Assembly (NCBI GenBank): GCA_022592445.1
Contig: JABYQR010000256.1
Span: forward strand, 1-64,000
Source of the DNA: Cytidiella melzeri
Taxonomy: Eukaryota; Basidiomycota; Agaricomycetes; Polyporales; Irpicaceae
Reading direction: 5' to 3'
DNA length: 64,000 bases
Shown here: positions 1 to 11,679 of the stretch, one piece after another
How the letters are laid out: every line of letters begins with the position of its first letter
Numbering within the stretch: position 1 is the stretch's first letter
Made by a program: the position numbers and the translations under genes
The notes under the pieces: generated by a model
What the model was told of the DNA's origin: nothing
The model's input: the letters and a program-made list of their open reading frames with translations, nothing else
Databases searched by the model: none

Positions 1-864
1 TATGTGGTATCATCCCATTGAAAGTTGAAGGTACATAAGAAGCCGTTTGAGGGGGCCGAGGTCAGCACAACCGAACACGCCAGTATCGATATCGAATTCG
101 TGCAAATGCATGGTTCAATCACTGCCGTCACCGTCTCAGACACTCTCACCACCGTTTTTTTGTCACGATCGTCCCGCGCTCTGACTTGTTCTCGGACCCA
201 CGCCGGCCTCGCCGCCCAAACACGGTGTTATCATCCTCGGAACTCGAAAGAGGTGCATACGGCTGTTGGCAATGGAAAAAAAAACGATTCTCACCGCTTG
301 TTGGGGTTTGAGTAGGCGAACAAAGCGGGGAAAGAAGCAGAGTAGGACTACGTTCAATGTATCTTCACCGCTGCGCTTTGCAAGGGCGTCTTACGCACTG
401 ACTGCTAGCTGATTTTCTTGGTAGGTTTAGTTGGAGGGTCGGCGGGCTTGCTTGTCGCGGATGACGGACTGTTTTATTTGGAGCTTTTGCTATCGTCCCC
501 GACGAGTCGTAGGCTGGCGTGTTGTGGATTTGTAGAGTATTCTCGTCATGCTCTGTATCAACGTTCGCACTTGATCACAATTGAATCTTCTGTGCAGATT
601 TTTCTCTCCGTCATTGTTGATGTCAAAGCATGGTCGGATGTGTAGCTGGGGCCGAACGTGAATGTTCAAGTTGCAAGATATTCATGTCGACCATACCCTA
701 CAATCTAAACCGTGTACGATAGACTGAACGGAGTCACGTATGATATTTTACAGGGAGGACACGACATGTACTACAAAATGGCAAACACAGAGGGCGGGAA
801 GTCCAAGACAGCTCGCGACATAGAATAGGAACCAGAGGGCATGCTTCAATGAGCGAATTTTTTT

Positions 865-882
865 TAGTAGTAGTAGTAGTAG
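865..882. repeat. TAG trinucleotide microsatellite
   Basis: Six tandem TAG units lie in the 3' flank of the minus-strand secreted-protein gene. The sequence around them (about 826-948) matches the 3' flank of the paralogue near 36,525-36,604, which has the same agggagacggcagtg stretch but no TAG run. The microsatellite therefore appears to be an expansion specific to this copy. The remainder of 1-825 holds only short unsupported ORFs and nothing I recognise. Confidence 0.7.
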
Positions 883-1028
883 CGAGAGACAGGGAGACGG
901 CAGTGCTCGAGAGAGGGCTGGGGGAAATCTAGTCACTCTGGGAAACCGGGACTTTGACTTTTCTGCGTCAGTGCGGAGGGCAACTGAGAAGAACATTACA
1001 GAGCACGTCTGTGGGGACCGACATGGTT

Positions 1029-1973
1029 CTACCGCTGCCTCGTCCCATAGGCCCAGGGAGGCACATTATAACTGTTGGGGAAAGACGAAGACTGGCCCTG
1101 GGTGTCTGGCCTGTATGGAGAAGTACTGCCAGTGCGGGGGTAAGGGGTACCTGGGCGAGATCGTTGGGAGTTTACTGGCGGGTCGTGAGGGGAGCGAGAC
1201 CCTTGGCGATACTGCGGGGGTTGTTGGACATAATGATTGGGGTTGGGAATATACGGGTAAGGTTGAGAGGAGTGAGACCCTTGGCCATACTGCGGGACAG
1301 CGGGTGGTGGGACATAATGATTGGGGTTGGGAATATACGGGTAAGGTTGAGAGGAGTGAGACCCTTGGCCATACTGCGGGACAGCGGGTGGTGGGACATG
1401 ATAGGGGTTAAAGGCTGGGGGTTGAGGGGATTGAGACCCTTGGCGATACTGCGCGGGTGGTGGGACATGATAAGGGGCTGGGATGGGAATTCCTTGGGGG
1501 TTTACTGGAAGCGGGTAAGTTGGGGGCTGAGAGTAGTGAGGCCCTTGGCCATGCTGCAGGGCAGCAGGTGGTGGGACATGTGGATTGGGGCCTGGGATGG
1601 TATATCCTTGGGAGTTTGGTGGATGGGGGTAAGTTGGGGTCTGAGAGTAGTGAGACCCTGGGCCAAACGGATTATGATGTGCAGCGGGATTTGTGTGCGC
1701 ATATGCTACTGGACCCTGGGGTGGGGCATAGTGGGTGTGCGGCAATTGAGCACTGTTCCGGCCTCCAGAGTGTGATCTAAGAATTGAGGGTCGACTTGGC
1801 GTAGAGGGAACTTGGCATAATGCACAATATTCCCCATTGACTGGACCAACGTGTGGTGAGCCATCATGTAGACCTGCAAATCCGCGCTGCATAGGGACAG
1901 CAGACACGGGCACCATATGGAGCATGCCAGTAACAATAGCGGCAAACAGCACGAGAGGGGTCGAAAAATGCAT
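1029..1973 (-). CDS. Secreted Pro/Tyr/Gly-rich tandem-repeat protein (copy A)
   Basis: The 314-residue protein begins at the ATG at 1973. The paralogue at 36,691-37,290 starts at the same point, with shared residues MHFSTPLVL and AIVTG. Residues 1 to about 25 are a signal peptide with a hydrophobic core and a likely cleavage near VSA-VP. A conserved CxxC follows (CALC here, CANC in the paralogue), then a long low-complexity region of repeats containing QYGQGS, PPPAVP and NPNHYV. Frame is open throughout and no coding intron is needed. Such proteins are often wall- or surface-associated, but no family domain is recognised and the function is unknown. A 5' UTR intron is likely: GGTAAGTAC after a conserved CGCTGGTC, with an acceptor about 75 nt later, is shared with the paralogue. 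Upstream lies a conserved TATA-containing promoter. Confidence 0.72.
   Translation of the reverse strand: MHFSTPLVLFAAIVTGMLHMVPVSAVPMQRGFAGLHDGSPHVGPVNGEYCALCQVPSTPSRPSILRSHSGGRNSAQLPHTHYAPPQGPVAYAHTNPAAHHNPFGPGSHYSQTPTYPHPPNSQGYTIPGPNPHVPPPAALQHGQGPHYSQPPTYPLPVNPQGIPIPAPYHVPPPAQYRQGSQSPQPPAFNPYHVPPPAVPQYGQGSHSSQPYPYIPNPNHYVPPPAVPQYGQGSHSSQPYPYIPNPNHYVQQPPQYRQGSRSPHDPPVNSQRSRPGTPYPRTGSTSPYRPDTQGQSSSFPNSYNVPPWAYGTRQR
1226..1393. repeat. 84-bp tandem repeat within the secreted-protein gene
   Basis: Two 84-bp units (from 1226 and 1310) look identical by eye, and a third diverged unit begins at 1394. More degenerate units extend to about 1720. Each unit codes for 28 residues and keeps frame, so copy-number change would alter protein length without breaking it. 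The near-identity of the first two units implies recent duplication or conversion. Confidence 0.85.
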
Positions 1974-2145
1974 GGTAAACAAAAATATAGGGTGTTTTGA
2001 CGGCGTTTGAAAAGACAATGAGCCAGCTAAGAAGATAGTTTTGAGTACCATGACCCAAGGCATGAACAACTATGTACTTACCGACCAGCGCGGAAGGAAA
2101 CTTGGGGGAAAATGCAGCTATGGGCTTAGTAGCTGGGTGGCAAGG

Positions 2146-2195
2146 GGCTTTATATAAACTTGGGTGCTCAAACAGGGGAACTCTCCTATCAGACT
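2146..2195 (-). promoter_or_regulatory. Core promoter of secreted-protein gene copy A
   Basis: On the minus strand a TATA-like element (TTTATATAAAG) lies about 180 bp upstream of the ATG. A 24-bp block (2172-2195; central part GGGGAACTCTCCTATCAG on the plus strand) lies immediately upstream of it. The same arrangement, with the 24-bp block identical, precedes the paralogue at 37,441-37,489. This conservation against a diverged background supports a regulatory role. The bound factor is unknown. Confidence 0.6.
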
Positions 2196-2479
2196 CCTGT
2201 ACTATTCGTCCTGTGTTCTGGGTTGCCAATCTGGGTGACAATGAAGATTGGTGTGCAACAGCACTGCTAACGTGCCAAGGCCATCACTCTCTGCTACCAT
2301 CAACGTTGCAGATACATCTATCTTCACTGCCTTGACTGCCTCTACATGTCACTGCATGGCTTGAGTCAGCCGTAAAGATGAGCATAGGTGTGGGTCAACT
2401 TGTGTATTTACCTGTGGAATAGGTTAGCTGCAGGTGCAGGCCTGCCATCTAGAAAGTATAGGTTTACCTGTGGGTAGTA

Positions 2480-2970
2480 CTGTCAAAGCGAGATTGTATC
2501 GCTGATTATCGGACATCAGATCTATGGACAATGTAGATTAGATATGTAGATAGATAAGCACAGATAGTACATAGCATGTGATTCCACCATCCTTCTGGTC
2601 ACACACGATGCGATACTTGCACCATATGGCATCGTGTTCCAGTAGTTTCCATGACTGAATAGCAGAAGTACCATGAGGCTTCTGCATGACTCATATTTCA
2701 TATACCAAATGTATTGAGCTTACTAAAGGCTCAGTCAGCACCATTCAGTTATGTAGGATGCTCAGTCATCGCTTACATTCTCTATTCAGTAGTATTAGCA
2801 AGCAGGACTGTGCATTACCAATCATTACTCATAGGATTACCAATCCTTACCAATCCTTACTCATATGACATTACTGTAGCATTAGTAATCTAGTTACAGA
2901 CATGTATATATACAGCTCCTAGAGAGCAGAGAAATAACAAGACACTTACTCCCAGAGTTAGTTGACTCTC
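2480..2970 (+). repeat. Probable solo LTR of a copia-like element (boundaries unclear)
   Basis: This AT-rich stretch ends in an arrangement similar to the copia LTRs elsewhere in the window: scattered TGACTCA/TTACTCA motifs, a TACAGACATGTATATATA TATA region, then GAGAGCAGAGAAATAACAAG before the DUF6532 gene. I could not fix termini or a target duplication. It could instead be ordinary intergenic DNA. Confidence 0.35.
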
Positions 2971-2996
2971 CTAGTCATCCCCTACACTCGTAACTT

Positions 2997-5239
2997 TCAA
3001 ACACCTCGCTCAATTGTGTATTTTTTCCAGTTCTCGAGAGTGGTCCGGTAGTTTTTGTGTCGTTTTGTGAACATCTTCTCCGTAAACTCTTGTTGAACGT
3101 GCGCCCCAGTTTGGAACTCACTGATAGCACAATCAATCTAAACAATACATTAGACAGTGTCAAAGAGGAACAGAGGAACGTACAGCGGTGATAATCAACG
3201 CGATAGTTGGCAATGGGATACCGCCCTTGGATGCATTAAAGCAGTCGCTGTAGACAATGCCCTCGTCTTTGGCATTGCGGAAGAAGGCTTGGTTGAGGAT
3301 ATCCTGCAGCAGCTGATTGCGGAGCATGGTTCCTGGCCCACAAGAAGCAGGATCCTATGAAAGAATGTCCTGTCTCTGAGTGTCGCATCTGCTCATGTGA
3401 CAAATTGACTGCATACCTTGTATTAAACGCGTGCCTATCTGTCAGTGCCTTGTACCTCTTGCAATTCTTCTCGCAAGTGAGCGCGGTGTTGTCATTGTCC
3501 AGAAAATGATAGTGCGACTTGACTCGGGCGCGCGCAAGAGTGACGACTTCTCCACGGAGTTGAGAAGCACGACCCTTGATCTGGCAAATGGAGCGTCAGC
3601 AATGAAGTCTGACCAGAACACAAGAACCACGAGTCATGTACACACCAGCTTCAGGTCCTTCTCGTCGATGTTCACGGCCTCGCAAACATGTTAAAACTAT
3701 ATAATATAATATGATATGATATGTAGTTTCCCACGCCTTATTACAAGGACGCTTTAGGTAGCAGAGTTCCCACAGTCTTAGTATGGGAATTATGCAGCCG
3801 TATATGGAAACTCTAGTAGTAACCATCACATTAGCTGAGACGTACAGATATGGGTTGTAGTAGTACTATACATATATGTACGCCTGTGTTCTAGTAGCAT
3901 AGGAAATGACATGGAAAGCACGTATGACTCCAGAGGATGCCTAAAGCATACATCTGAGGACAAGTACTAGCATGAGTCATTTACTCATTATGTACGCCTC
4001 TGGTACAAGTGCTGAACCTAGTCATACAATGAGTCATGCATGAGTCATGCATGAGTCATGCACTTAGTAGTACAGTAGAATAGCTGAAGTAGACATGTAT
4101 AGTAGTCGCTTACATAAGTAGATACAGACATGTATATAAGCAGAGCTGCTGAAGCAGCAAGAAGAATAAGACTCATCTTCGAAGCTTAACAGCCTCTACC
4201 CCTCGCACACATATTCCACTTTGTTAAAACACCTTTCTGCTTGCAGGCCTGCATGAATGCAATCATGGCCATGTTATCTGCATCCACTCCGGGGAAGGCC
4301 TCGTCAGTAGCAAGGGCTACTTGGAAGTTTGTACAAGCTTGGATCACAACACCTCGGTGCACCAAGTCTTCAATGTCGCTTGCTCTAGGGCGGACAGCCT
4401 TGACTCTCTTCAGGGCCTGCTCAAGAACGTTGTTGTCGCCATCATTGTTGTTGTCAGAAACCTCGACAATAGTTCGCTTGGAAGCCGGTCCAATAGCGGA
4501 AGGTGCTTGAAGTCCACCAGCAACTGCTTTGAATCCAGCGACTAGAGTGGGGACAGGTGGAGTTGGAGCTTGAAGATGTGCACGGCGTACAAGAGGTTGG
4601 CAAGGGGTCTGAAAAACCTCCTCCTGTGTCGGAACAGGTGTGGCGGGGCGAGGCGGTGCACGGCGGACAAGGTTGGGGTTACAACGCGTAACTAGTGGAA
4701 TCGCCGTGTCGACCTCAATCTAACAAGTCATATTACTAGCAAACATGTATGGGAATAATTGAATGGATGCTCACGTTGCTATTCATGTGAACTGGGCCAG
4801 CATACCCACTGTTATTGTTGGTATTTAGTTCTGCGGGCAACTCTCCAGTCGATGGATCAAACTGAAGCCTGGCCGGGGCAGGGGTGTTTGTGGGGCCTGT
4901 CTGGGTAGAATCCTCGGTCAATAAGCCAGACTGATAAAGCCCGACTGGGCTGTTGGTGTGCGCATCGCCTGATTGGGGGAAACTCTGCGCTTGAAGAGCA
5001 GGAGGATAATTTTTGTCCCCAGCAACTGCAGTAACTCTACGAGCGCGCTGAGCATTTGCACGCGCGACTGACTCCCCTAAGTGAGAAGGCATCAATGGTG
5101 CTCCAAGTGACGTGGCGGAGGGTGTGGTACGTACGCCATGTCTGCAAGCGCAGAGTTTCTTGACGTTGGCAAAGACCTCTACCACGAGGGAGATCCGCTT
5201 GCAGATCTTGTTCGAAGTCATAGTAAAAGGAAGCGTCAT
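2997..5239 (-). pseudogene. DUF6532-domain gene interrupted by a solo LTR
   Basis: A multi-exon minus-strand gene is split by an LTR at 3689-4226. Exon 1 runs 5239-4775 and exon 2 from 4719 into the LTR. The frame resumes exactly after the 5-bp target duplication at 3688. Later exons carry features I associate with the DUF6532 family of basidiomycetes: a charged linker, RASQLRGEVVTLAR, LLQDILNQAFF, an Asp-Glu-Gly-Ile block and PLPTIALIITA, ending ENWKKYTIERGV and a stop at 2997. The function of DUF6532 is unknown. The N-terminal half is Pro/Ala-rich and disordered. Except for the LTR, and one splice junction near 3360-3430 that needs a weak donor or a frameshift, the frame is intact, so disruption is probably recent. 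The gene is head-to-head with the Plavaka transposase, with about 190 bp between starts. Confidence 0.75.
3689..4226 (+). repeat. Solo copia LTR with AAACA target duplication
   Basis: This 538-bp LTR is closely similar to the two LTRs of the complete copia element at 14,411-22,971 and lies in the opposite orientation to it. It begins TGTTAAAAC, ends CTTTGTTA and is flanked by perfect AAACA repeats (3684-3688 and 4227-4231). No internal sequence remains, so it is a product of LTR-LTR recombination. It carries a TATATAAGC box and four TGAGTCA motifs (from 3973, 4030, 4041 and 4052). It sits in a coding exon of the DUF6532 gene. Confidence 0.93.
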
Positions 5240-5426
5240 AGTGATGAGCGAGCAATAAAAAAGGTGAGGACGTTGAAGAGGCACTGGTGAGAGAAGCTGG
5301 GAACTTTCCTGCAAAAAGCGAGCACATTTTTATACTGGTATTATGTACTCGTAGTTCGCCGGTCACTCCGTTTGCGTAGCAGTGCATAGCTGTTGTAGTT
5401 GTCTGTAGCAGTCAGTATGTCTACCA

Positions 5427-8400
5427 ATGACGTGTCAAATTTGCATGGCATTTGCTAGGCCGCCACAGGTGGAGCAGCGCATGGAAACCCAAGAGTTGCA
5501 GCTGCGGGTGAATGGTATATTGCAAAGCTCATCTCAACACTCACCTGCAGCGCATCTTCCCCCTTCATCAACGACCGACACTATTCCCCATATATTCACT
5601 TGTTCCTATTGCCTGCAGTCATTTCCCGTAGTCGAGGGCCTTCGACGTCACTTGTCTCACTCATCGGACTGTCGGCGACAGCACTTTCGCTCTGTTCAAC
5701 AGAAATTTAGCAGGCAGCAGCTACGTCAAGGGGTGGCTCAGAACGAACCTGTCTCAGGGCCAAGCCTTTTAGCAGCAGATCTTTCTCTCGAAGGACAAGC
5801 AGCTTTTCCGGAAGCGCAGGAAAATTTGGTTGCTATGGATGTGGATGATACCAATGCCAGCTCGCCAGAACAACCAAGAGCAGAGGACAGAGTTGCTGAA
5901 GAGGGTGGCAGAGAAAGTGCCAGTGGATGTGCCAGAGGCCCGGAGTCTGACTTTGTGTATGTGAAGCAGTTTCCGCTCGAACGACAGGCTGGGAAAGTTT
6001 ACGGAGAGGCTGAAGCATCATTTGAGCGCGTGTTTCAAAAGCAGAAGAAAGAGGGAACAGGTGTACATGGACCTTTTATAGACAGCAACGAATGGGACTT
6101 AGCAAAGTGGCTCTCAAGGAACGTAGGCCACAATCAAGCCGACAAGTTTCTACACTTACCCATTGTAAGCATGCGTTCAATTAGATTGTTCCTCGACTCA
6201 CCTACTATGAAACAGATCAAAGAGCGTGTAAATGCCTCCTTTGCAAGTAAAGATCACCTGTTGAAAGCCATTGATGCATTACCAACAGGAACAAGTTGGA
6301 AGTCGCAGCTTTTGAAGGTCACAGGAGACTTAAAAAGTGATGAAGGAGTGGAGATCACAGAGGAGCTCGAGCTGTGGTTCCGGGATCCCGTTGAGTGTAT
6401 TTGCGAACTGATTGGAAATCCACGATTCCAGGGGAAAATGTTGTATGCACCGGAGCAGCTGTTTGAGGACCCTAAGGAGGAGCACAGAGTATGGAACGAG
6501 ATGAGCACCGGGGACTGGTGGTGGGAAACACAGGTGCGTGAGCATTTATCTGGATCTGTCGTCAATTGTTGACTACGTCCTTATGCAGCTGAACTTGCCT
6601 AATGGCGCAACTTGTGCACCTGTCATTGTCTCATCCGATAAGACCAAGCTATCGCAGTTCCGCGGAGACAAGAGCGCATGGCCAGTTTATCTTACTCTAG
6701 GCAACATCAACAAGAGTATTTGTCGTCAGCCAAGTGCTCGAGCAACAATTCTGTTGGGTTACATACCAGTGCCCAAGCTCGACTGCTGCACCGAAAAAGC
6801 CAAGAAAGCGACGCGGTATAATCTTTTCCATCGATGCATGAGGCTGATCTTCGAATCACTGGCAAATGCGGGCACCAACGGAGTGATGATGACCTGTGCA
6901 GATGCAAAGGTACGCTGGATCTTCCCTGTCCTTGCCGCGTACGTTGCAGACTACCCAGAACAGTGTCTCGTGACTTGCTGCATGGAGAACCACTGTCCCG
7001 AGTGTCCTATCCCTGCTGATCAGAGAGGGGAGCATCAGGATAGTGAAGCCTACATCACTCGAGATCAGGACAGTGTTCTGAACTTACTCCGAGAGGATTC
7101 ACTTGGTAGCCGCACGGTCAATCTCAAGGCTCATGGTCTTCGTCCGACATATCCTCCGTTTTAGATTGATCTACCCCGTTCCAACATCTTTACATGCTTC
7201 ACACCCAACCTCCTTCACCAGCTTCACAACGGTGTCTTCAAGGACCATCTCGTACAATGGTGCACAGAGCTGATAGGCGAACTTGAGCTAGATGATCGAT
7301 TCCGCGCAGTACCCACTCACCCGAATCTTCACCACTTCAAGAATGGCATCTCTTCTGTGTCGCAATGGACTGGTTGCAAACACAAGGAGATGCAGAAGGT
7401 ATTTGTTGCCATTATAGCGGATGCAGTCAAGCCAGAGGTTGTCAGAGCTGCATCTGCCGCTATCGACTTCATATACTTTGCCTCATGCGAGTCGCACTCT
7501 TCCCACACTCTTGACAGTCTCCGCGCAACTCTCTCTACCTTCCACGCTTACAAGGACATCTTCATCCGGCTTGGTGCACGCAACCCAGAGCATTTCAACA
7601 TTCCAAAAATTCACGCGCTGCAGCACTACGCACGAACCATTCGGATGCTTGGTTCTGCAGACGGATATAGCACAGAGGCACCCGAACGACTCCATATCGA
7701 CTATGCCAAGGATGCCTACCAAGCGAGCAACAAACGCGACTATGTGATACAGATGGTGAACTGGCTACAACGTCAAGAGGCAGTATACTTCTTTGACAGC
7801 TACCTCAAATGGGTCTCAGGACGATCTGGTACGTCTAATGAACTCAAAACTCCCTCTGCAATCAGCAAATCTGGGCGAATCATTGTTCAAACCTGTCCCT
7901 CTGGCTCTATCCCCGCTGCGCAGTCACGAATTGCCAACAACCACTCGCTAGAGCTGAAGAACATACCAGCCAGCCAAATCATCTCCGACCATCACGCAGG
8001 CCAGTTCATCCACGCCCTCACAAACTATCTTCGCGCAAACCACTGTGGCATCACTCCCCAATCCTTCGACACTTTTGATCTCTACAACCGTGTCTCCGTA
8101 GATCTCCCTATCATTCCGGAAACCAGCTCGTCCCACTGTGCAGATGTTGTCCGCGCAATTGCTCCTACACCACGTAAGGGACGCAAACCGGCAGAGCCTG
8201 GTCACTTCGACTTTGCACTTGTTCGAACGAATGAACCAAACACGCACACTATGCACACCGCCCTATCTGGTTCGTAACCATGTCTGCCTCAATGTTTAAT
8301 GCCTTCTTATCATTGAAGACAACAGGTCTTCGAGTGGTGCTTGTCTGAGTGCTATTCTCACTGCCCACATACTTTCACATCGACATCTCCCATCCATTAG

Positions 8401-8678
8401 TGTACGTTGAATGGCTTACTCCCTTCCGTACACCAAACGCAGATCACGGTCTCTTTACCCTCTCACGATCCACGCACATGCATGTTTCACACACCAAAAT
8501 CATACCTGCCAGTCGCATCACACGGTCCTGCCACCTGGTTCCTGTCTTCGGTCGCGTCAAGGATCCACGATGGACCTCGGAGAACGTTGTTGATGTCTGT
8601 GATTATTTTTATTTTAACCATTACTTTGATCATCATCTCTTCGCAATGATCAAGGCGCAGCGCCGATATTGTCTCTAA
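5427..8678 (+). pseudogene. Plavaka-type (KDZ superfamily) transposase, inactivated
   Basis: The product would catalyse cut-and-paste transposition. Near residues 50-80 is a C2H2-like finger (CSYC ... H ... C). Exon 1 ends at 6533 and a 55-nt intron (6534-6588) joins WWETQ to the hallmark block APVIVSSDKTKLSQFRGDKS, followed by WPVYLTLGNI, a CADAKVRWIFPVLAAYVAD segment and a Cys cluster near CPECPIP. The C-terminal exon (from about 8325) has YVEWLTPF and SCHLVPVFGRV, as in Plavaka proteins. Two in-frame stops break it: TAG at 7162 where the family has Trp (after PPF), and TGA near 8346. Both are single transitions. A small intron near 8273-8325 is required. I could not identify terminal inverted repeats. 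Confidence 0.85.
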
Positions 8679-10529
8679 TGTTGCAGTTGCTTTATATAGC
8701 GCATGAGAGCGTCCGTAGTAGTAGCACAAAATGAATAGAGGATTTTAAATAATGACATTGATGTAGCCTACAGTACGCAACCGAGAAAGTGATTCTCTAC
8801 ATACTGCTATCTGAACACCCATAGCGGACATAGAATTTTTCGTGCTACATCGTCCTGACCACCTTCCTGATGGTATGACCCTCTTGTCTCCCAAATTGCA
8901 GGAATCTAATGGCAAAAATAAACTGAATGCAATGAACACAACTATGGCATTACACTGGCTTTGTTATCAGCCCCTTGAGACTACTAGTTTACCTGATTCT
9001 GCGCTCAGGGTATAGTTTTTGACGCTCAAACAAGATAGTGCTATCTTGTGTCAATATTGTGGTCCAAGAACAGTGACAATTGGAGTGGAATTGAGCAGAT
9101 TATAGCTAATTTACTGAAAAAGTCGTTCAGACAAGAATTAAACTCTGCTCTTGTACTTGCTGACACTGAGCAAGATGATGTCACATTCTGGACAGGCACT
9201 CACATGTATTGTGGACATCTACAATCAGTCCTTGCTCTCTGAGCTGAGTTTACTATTAAATCACAGTCTATTGTAGACATGTACAGTGATCCACAAACCT
9301 ATGTGCCCTCTGAGAAAGAATCACCAGTGATTTGGGAGCTGAGTCTTGAAGGACATTTCCAACCCCTCTATTACTGGAAGATGTACAATTCTTGTTGCAT
9401 CAGCAGTGAGCACTGCAAATGATTGTTTCACAAGGTTCCCCAAACATCAGTTGCTCTCTGAGCAAAATCAATCATCAGAACACAGCCTTGTGGCAGTTCC
9501 AATGTGGCTGAGGCAGTTCATACATCGACAGGACACATGTAACTTGATCTGGAAGTTGATCAAGTTTGCATTAGCAGTGAGTGCTAATGAACCTAGAACT
9601 GGTTGGTCTTGTTCAGAGTAAAGGTGATGCACCTGAAACAAATTGTAGAGTGTTTCACAATCACTTTGAATGTGCATATAGATAGAACCCCCTACAAATG
9701 AGCAACAATGCAACCCCATCACAGGGTTAGCACTGCTCCTGAATGGAGCATGCTCCAGATGACAATCTTCAGCTAATGACCACTATTTGATGACCAGCAT
9801 GGCAGCACAAATATGGTGGGGAGCTCTCTAGCAAGTTGACAAATGCCACCAGTGCATGAAAGAGGAGTATGAGGTCTTAACTTTGATGCACCCACTTACA
9901 GAGACTATGGAGGCCCTAGATGCTGTATATAACTCAGACTCAGGGTCAGGCTATTTCCTTCAAGCGTCTACTGAGGCACCAGTGTTCTCTGCTTCTTCAG
10001 CCTTCTCTGCCTCCTTAGCCTCCTCAGCCTTCTCAGTATGCTCTGCCTTCACCAGTGGTAGTGGGGCCGGCATGCGGCAAGTACAATTCCTGAACTTATC
10101 AAGCTGTATCTACTGCTTCATGTGTAGTACTTGGCAGAAAGATCAAGTGGCAGATTTGATTTTGTCATCCCATACTTCCTTTTTTGAGCAAATCATTGTG
10201 CTATATTCAGTTTAATAACCCAGCTTTGTTCAGAAACATGGGGGCATAACTGCAAGAGTTGTGTAGAGACTTGACATATTTGTTAACATCACCTTGCTGT
10301 CATCCATGGACCCAAGAAGATACTATCACATTACAAATGTGCTTCCAAACACCTACAACCTCTGTTGCAGTCAAAAACTGTAGTAACCTTCAAAATGAAC
10401 TTCTCTAGTAACTTTTATAAGTAACATTTCTGATAGTGCTTACTCTCATAAGCATTATTCTTATTGGTCATAATCTCATCACTAGCTGGATTGCTTGCAG
10501 TACCTTCTGTTGGTAGCCTGTATTGGAGG
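8679..10529. other. Decayed AT-rich, CpG-poor region without recognised genes
   Basis: Several ORFs of 60-120 codons occur but none shows a recognisable motif, conserved splice structure or sustained frame. CpG dinucleotides are visibly scarce while TG and CA are common, as expected of old methylated transposon sequence. A Ser/Ala-rich ORF at about 9856-10,215 is low-complexity and not supported as a gene. Confidence 0.5.
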
Positions 10530-11365
10530 GCCCAACTGCAAAGATAATGCTGCCGCCTACTGCTTGTACATTAGACACACCCTCATTGCCTCAAAGGCAT
10601 TCACTTACTCAAATGCCATGTTGTTCAACACCGAGGTCCTTGCACTTGTGGCATGCATTACCAGAGGTATTAGCACTACTTCTACCAACCTTTATATTTT
10701 TTGTGACAGTGAAAACACTGTGTCCACTCTCCTCAGAGTGGATCCGCACTCCACCCAAGCCATATCTATCAGCACCACCACTCGTCTCCGTGCCTGGTTC
10801 TCTGTCAACCCTGCAGCCCATCTCTACATTCACTGGTGCCCTGGTCATGTTGGCATCAAGGAAAACAAACAGGTCCACCAGCTCACCCAGGAGGCGCTGG
10901 AAAACCACAATCCAATACCAATCACCTCAGTTGCACAGACTAGGAAGACTGCCAAAATGCGCGCAATAGCTGTGTGGACAAACATGTGCAAATAGCCCAC
11001 ATATCCAGGCCAGAACTCTCTGCATGGTTGACAACCAGTTGAACCCTCCACTCACAAAGGAGGGAAGATCCTTGCCCAATTCACCACCAATAGTCTGGCC
11101 ACACGAGCAGCCTGGGCCGTCCTCAATCATGCACCCATCTGGCAATGCCGCTCGCAATTCTTCCCAGCTGAAGCTACCTGTTGCAATCAATGCAATGTTT
11201 TTCACTCTTGCGCACATATCTTCAACCAGTGCACTCAGTGCCAATGGCTACGGTGCAACTTCTCTGAAGAACTCAGCTGATCCTGCCCCTGCTCTCCATG
11301 CTTTTCTACTTGAGAATCCCCTCACTTTCACCTTTGATCACGCGATCACGCTCCTGGTAATAATG
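10530..11365 (+). pseudogene. 5'-truncated Tad-like LINE relic (RNase H and C-terminus)
   Basis: Translation aligns with the RNase H domain and C-terminal tail of the LINE at 62,926-63,861. Shared blocks include TTRLRAWFSVNP/TTRLWAWFSANP, HWCPGHVG, TRKTAK and, past stop codons, FTTNSLATRAA and VLNHAP. The first RNase H catalytic Asp region is missing at the left edge, so the copy is 5' truncated, as usual for LINEs. At least three stops follow about 10,993. It keeps the second and third RNase H acidic residues (FNTEVLAL and FCDSE) that the longer copy has lost. Confidence 0.85.
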
Positions 11366-11679
11366 AGGAATCATTTACTTAGTTGCGTACTTTTGCCGCA
11401 CATATTGCACCTCTTGACTTTCAGTCTCCCTATTGCGCATATCTTACTATCTGTATATTACCTTAGCATGTACTGTCCCTGGCTTGACCAACAAATAACA
11501 ATACTGATTTTTCTATTAAGAAAGGACTGACAAAGATAATGTTGATGCTGGCAAACAGTTCCAACTGTACCTTGCCTAGCATGCTCACTGTCATTATTGA
11601 CCTGCGTAGACTACCTCTTTCTGAAATAAACTTGTTACTAGTAGCAACTCTCATGACTAACAAGCTTCAAATACCTACT

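Noticed and set aside
954..1775. 273-codon plus-strand ORF over the secreted-protein repeat
   Set aside because: It is the antisense shadow of the repeat array; the minus frame has the signal peptide and the paralogue, and this one starts within 3' flank.
9856..10215. 119-codon Ser/Ala-rich ORF as a gene
   Set aside because: Compositionally simple (repeated SAFSA-like runs from CTTCTCAGCC repeats), with no context or splice support.
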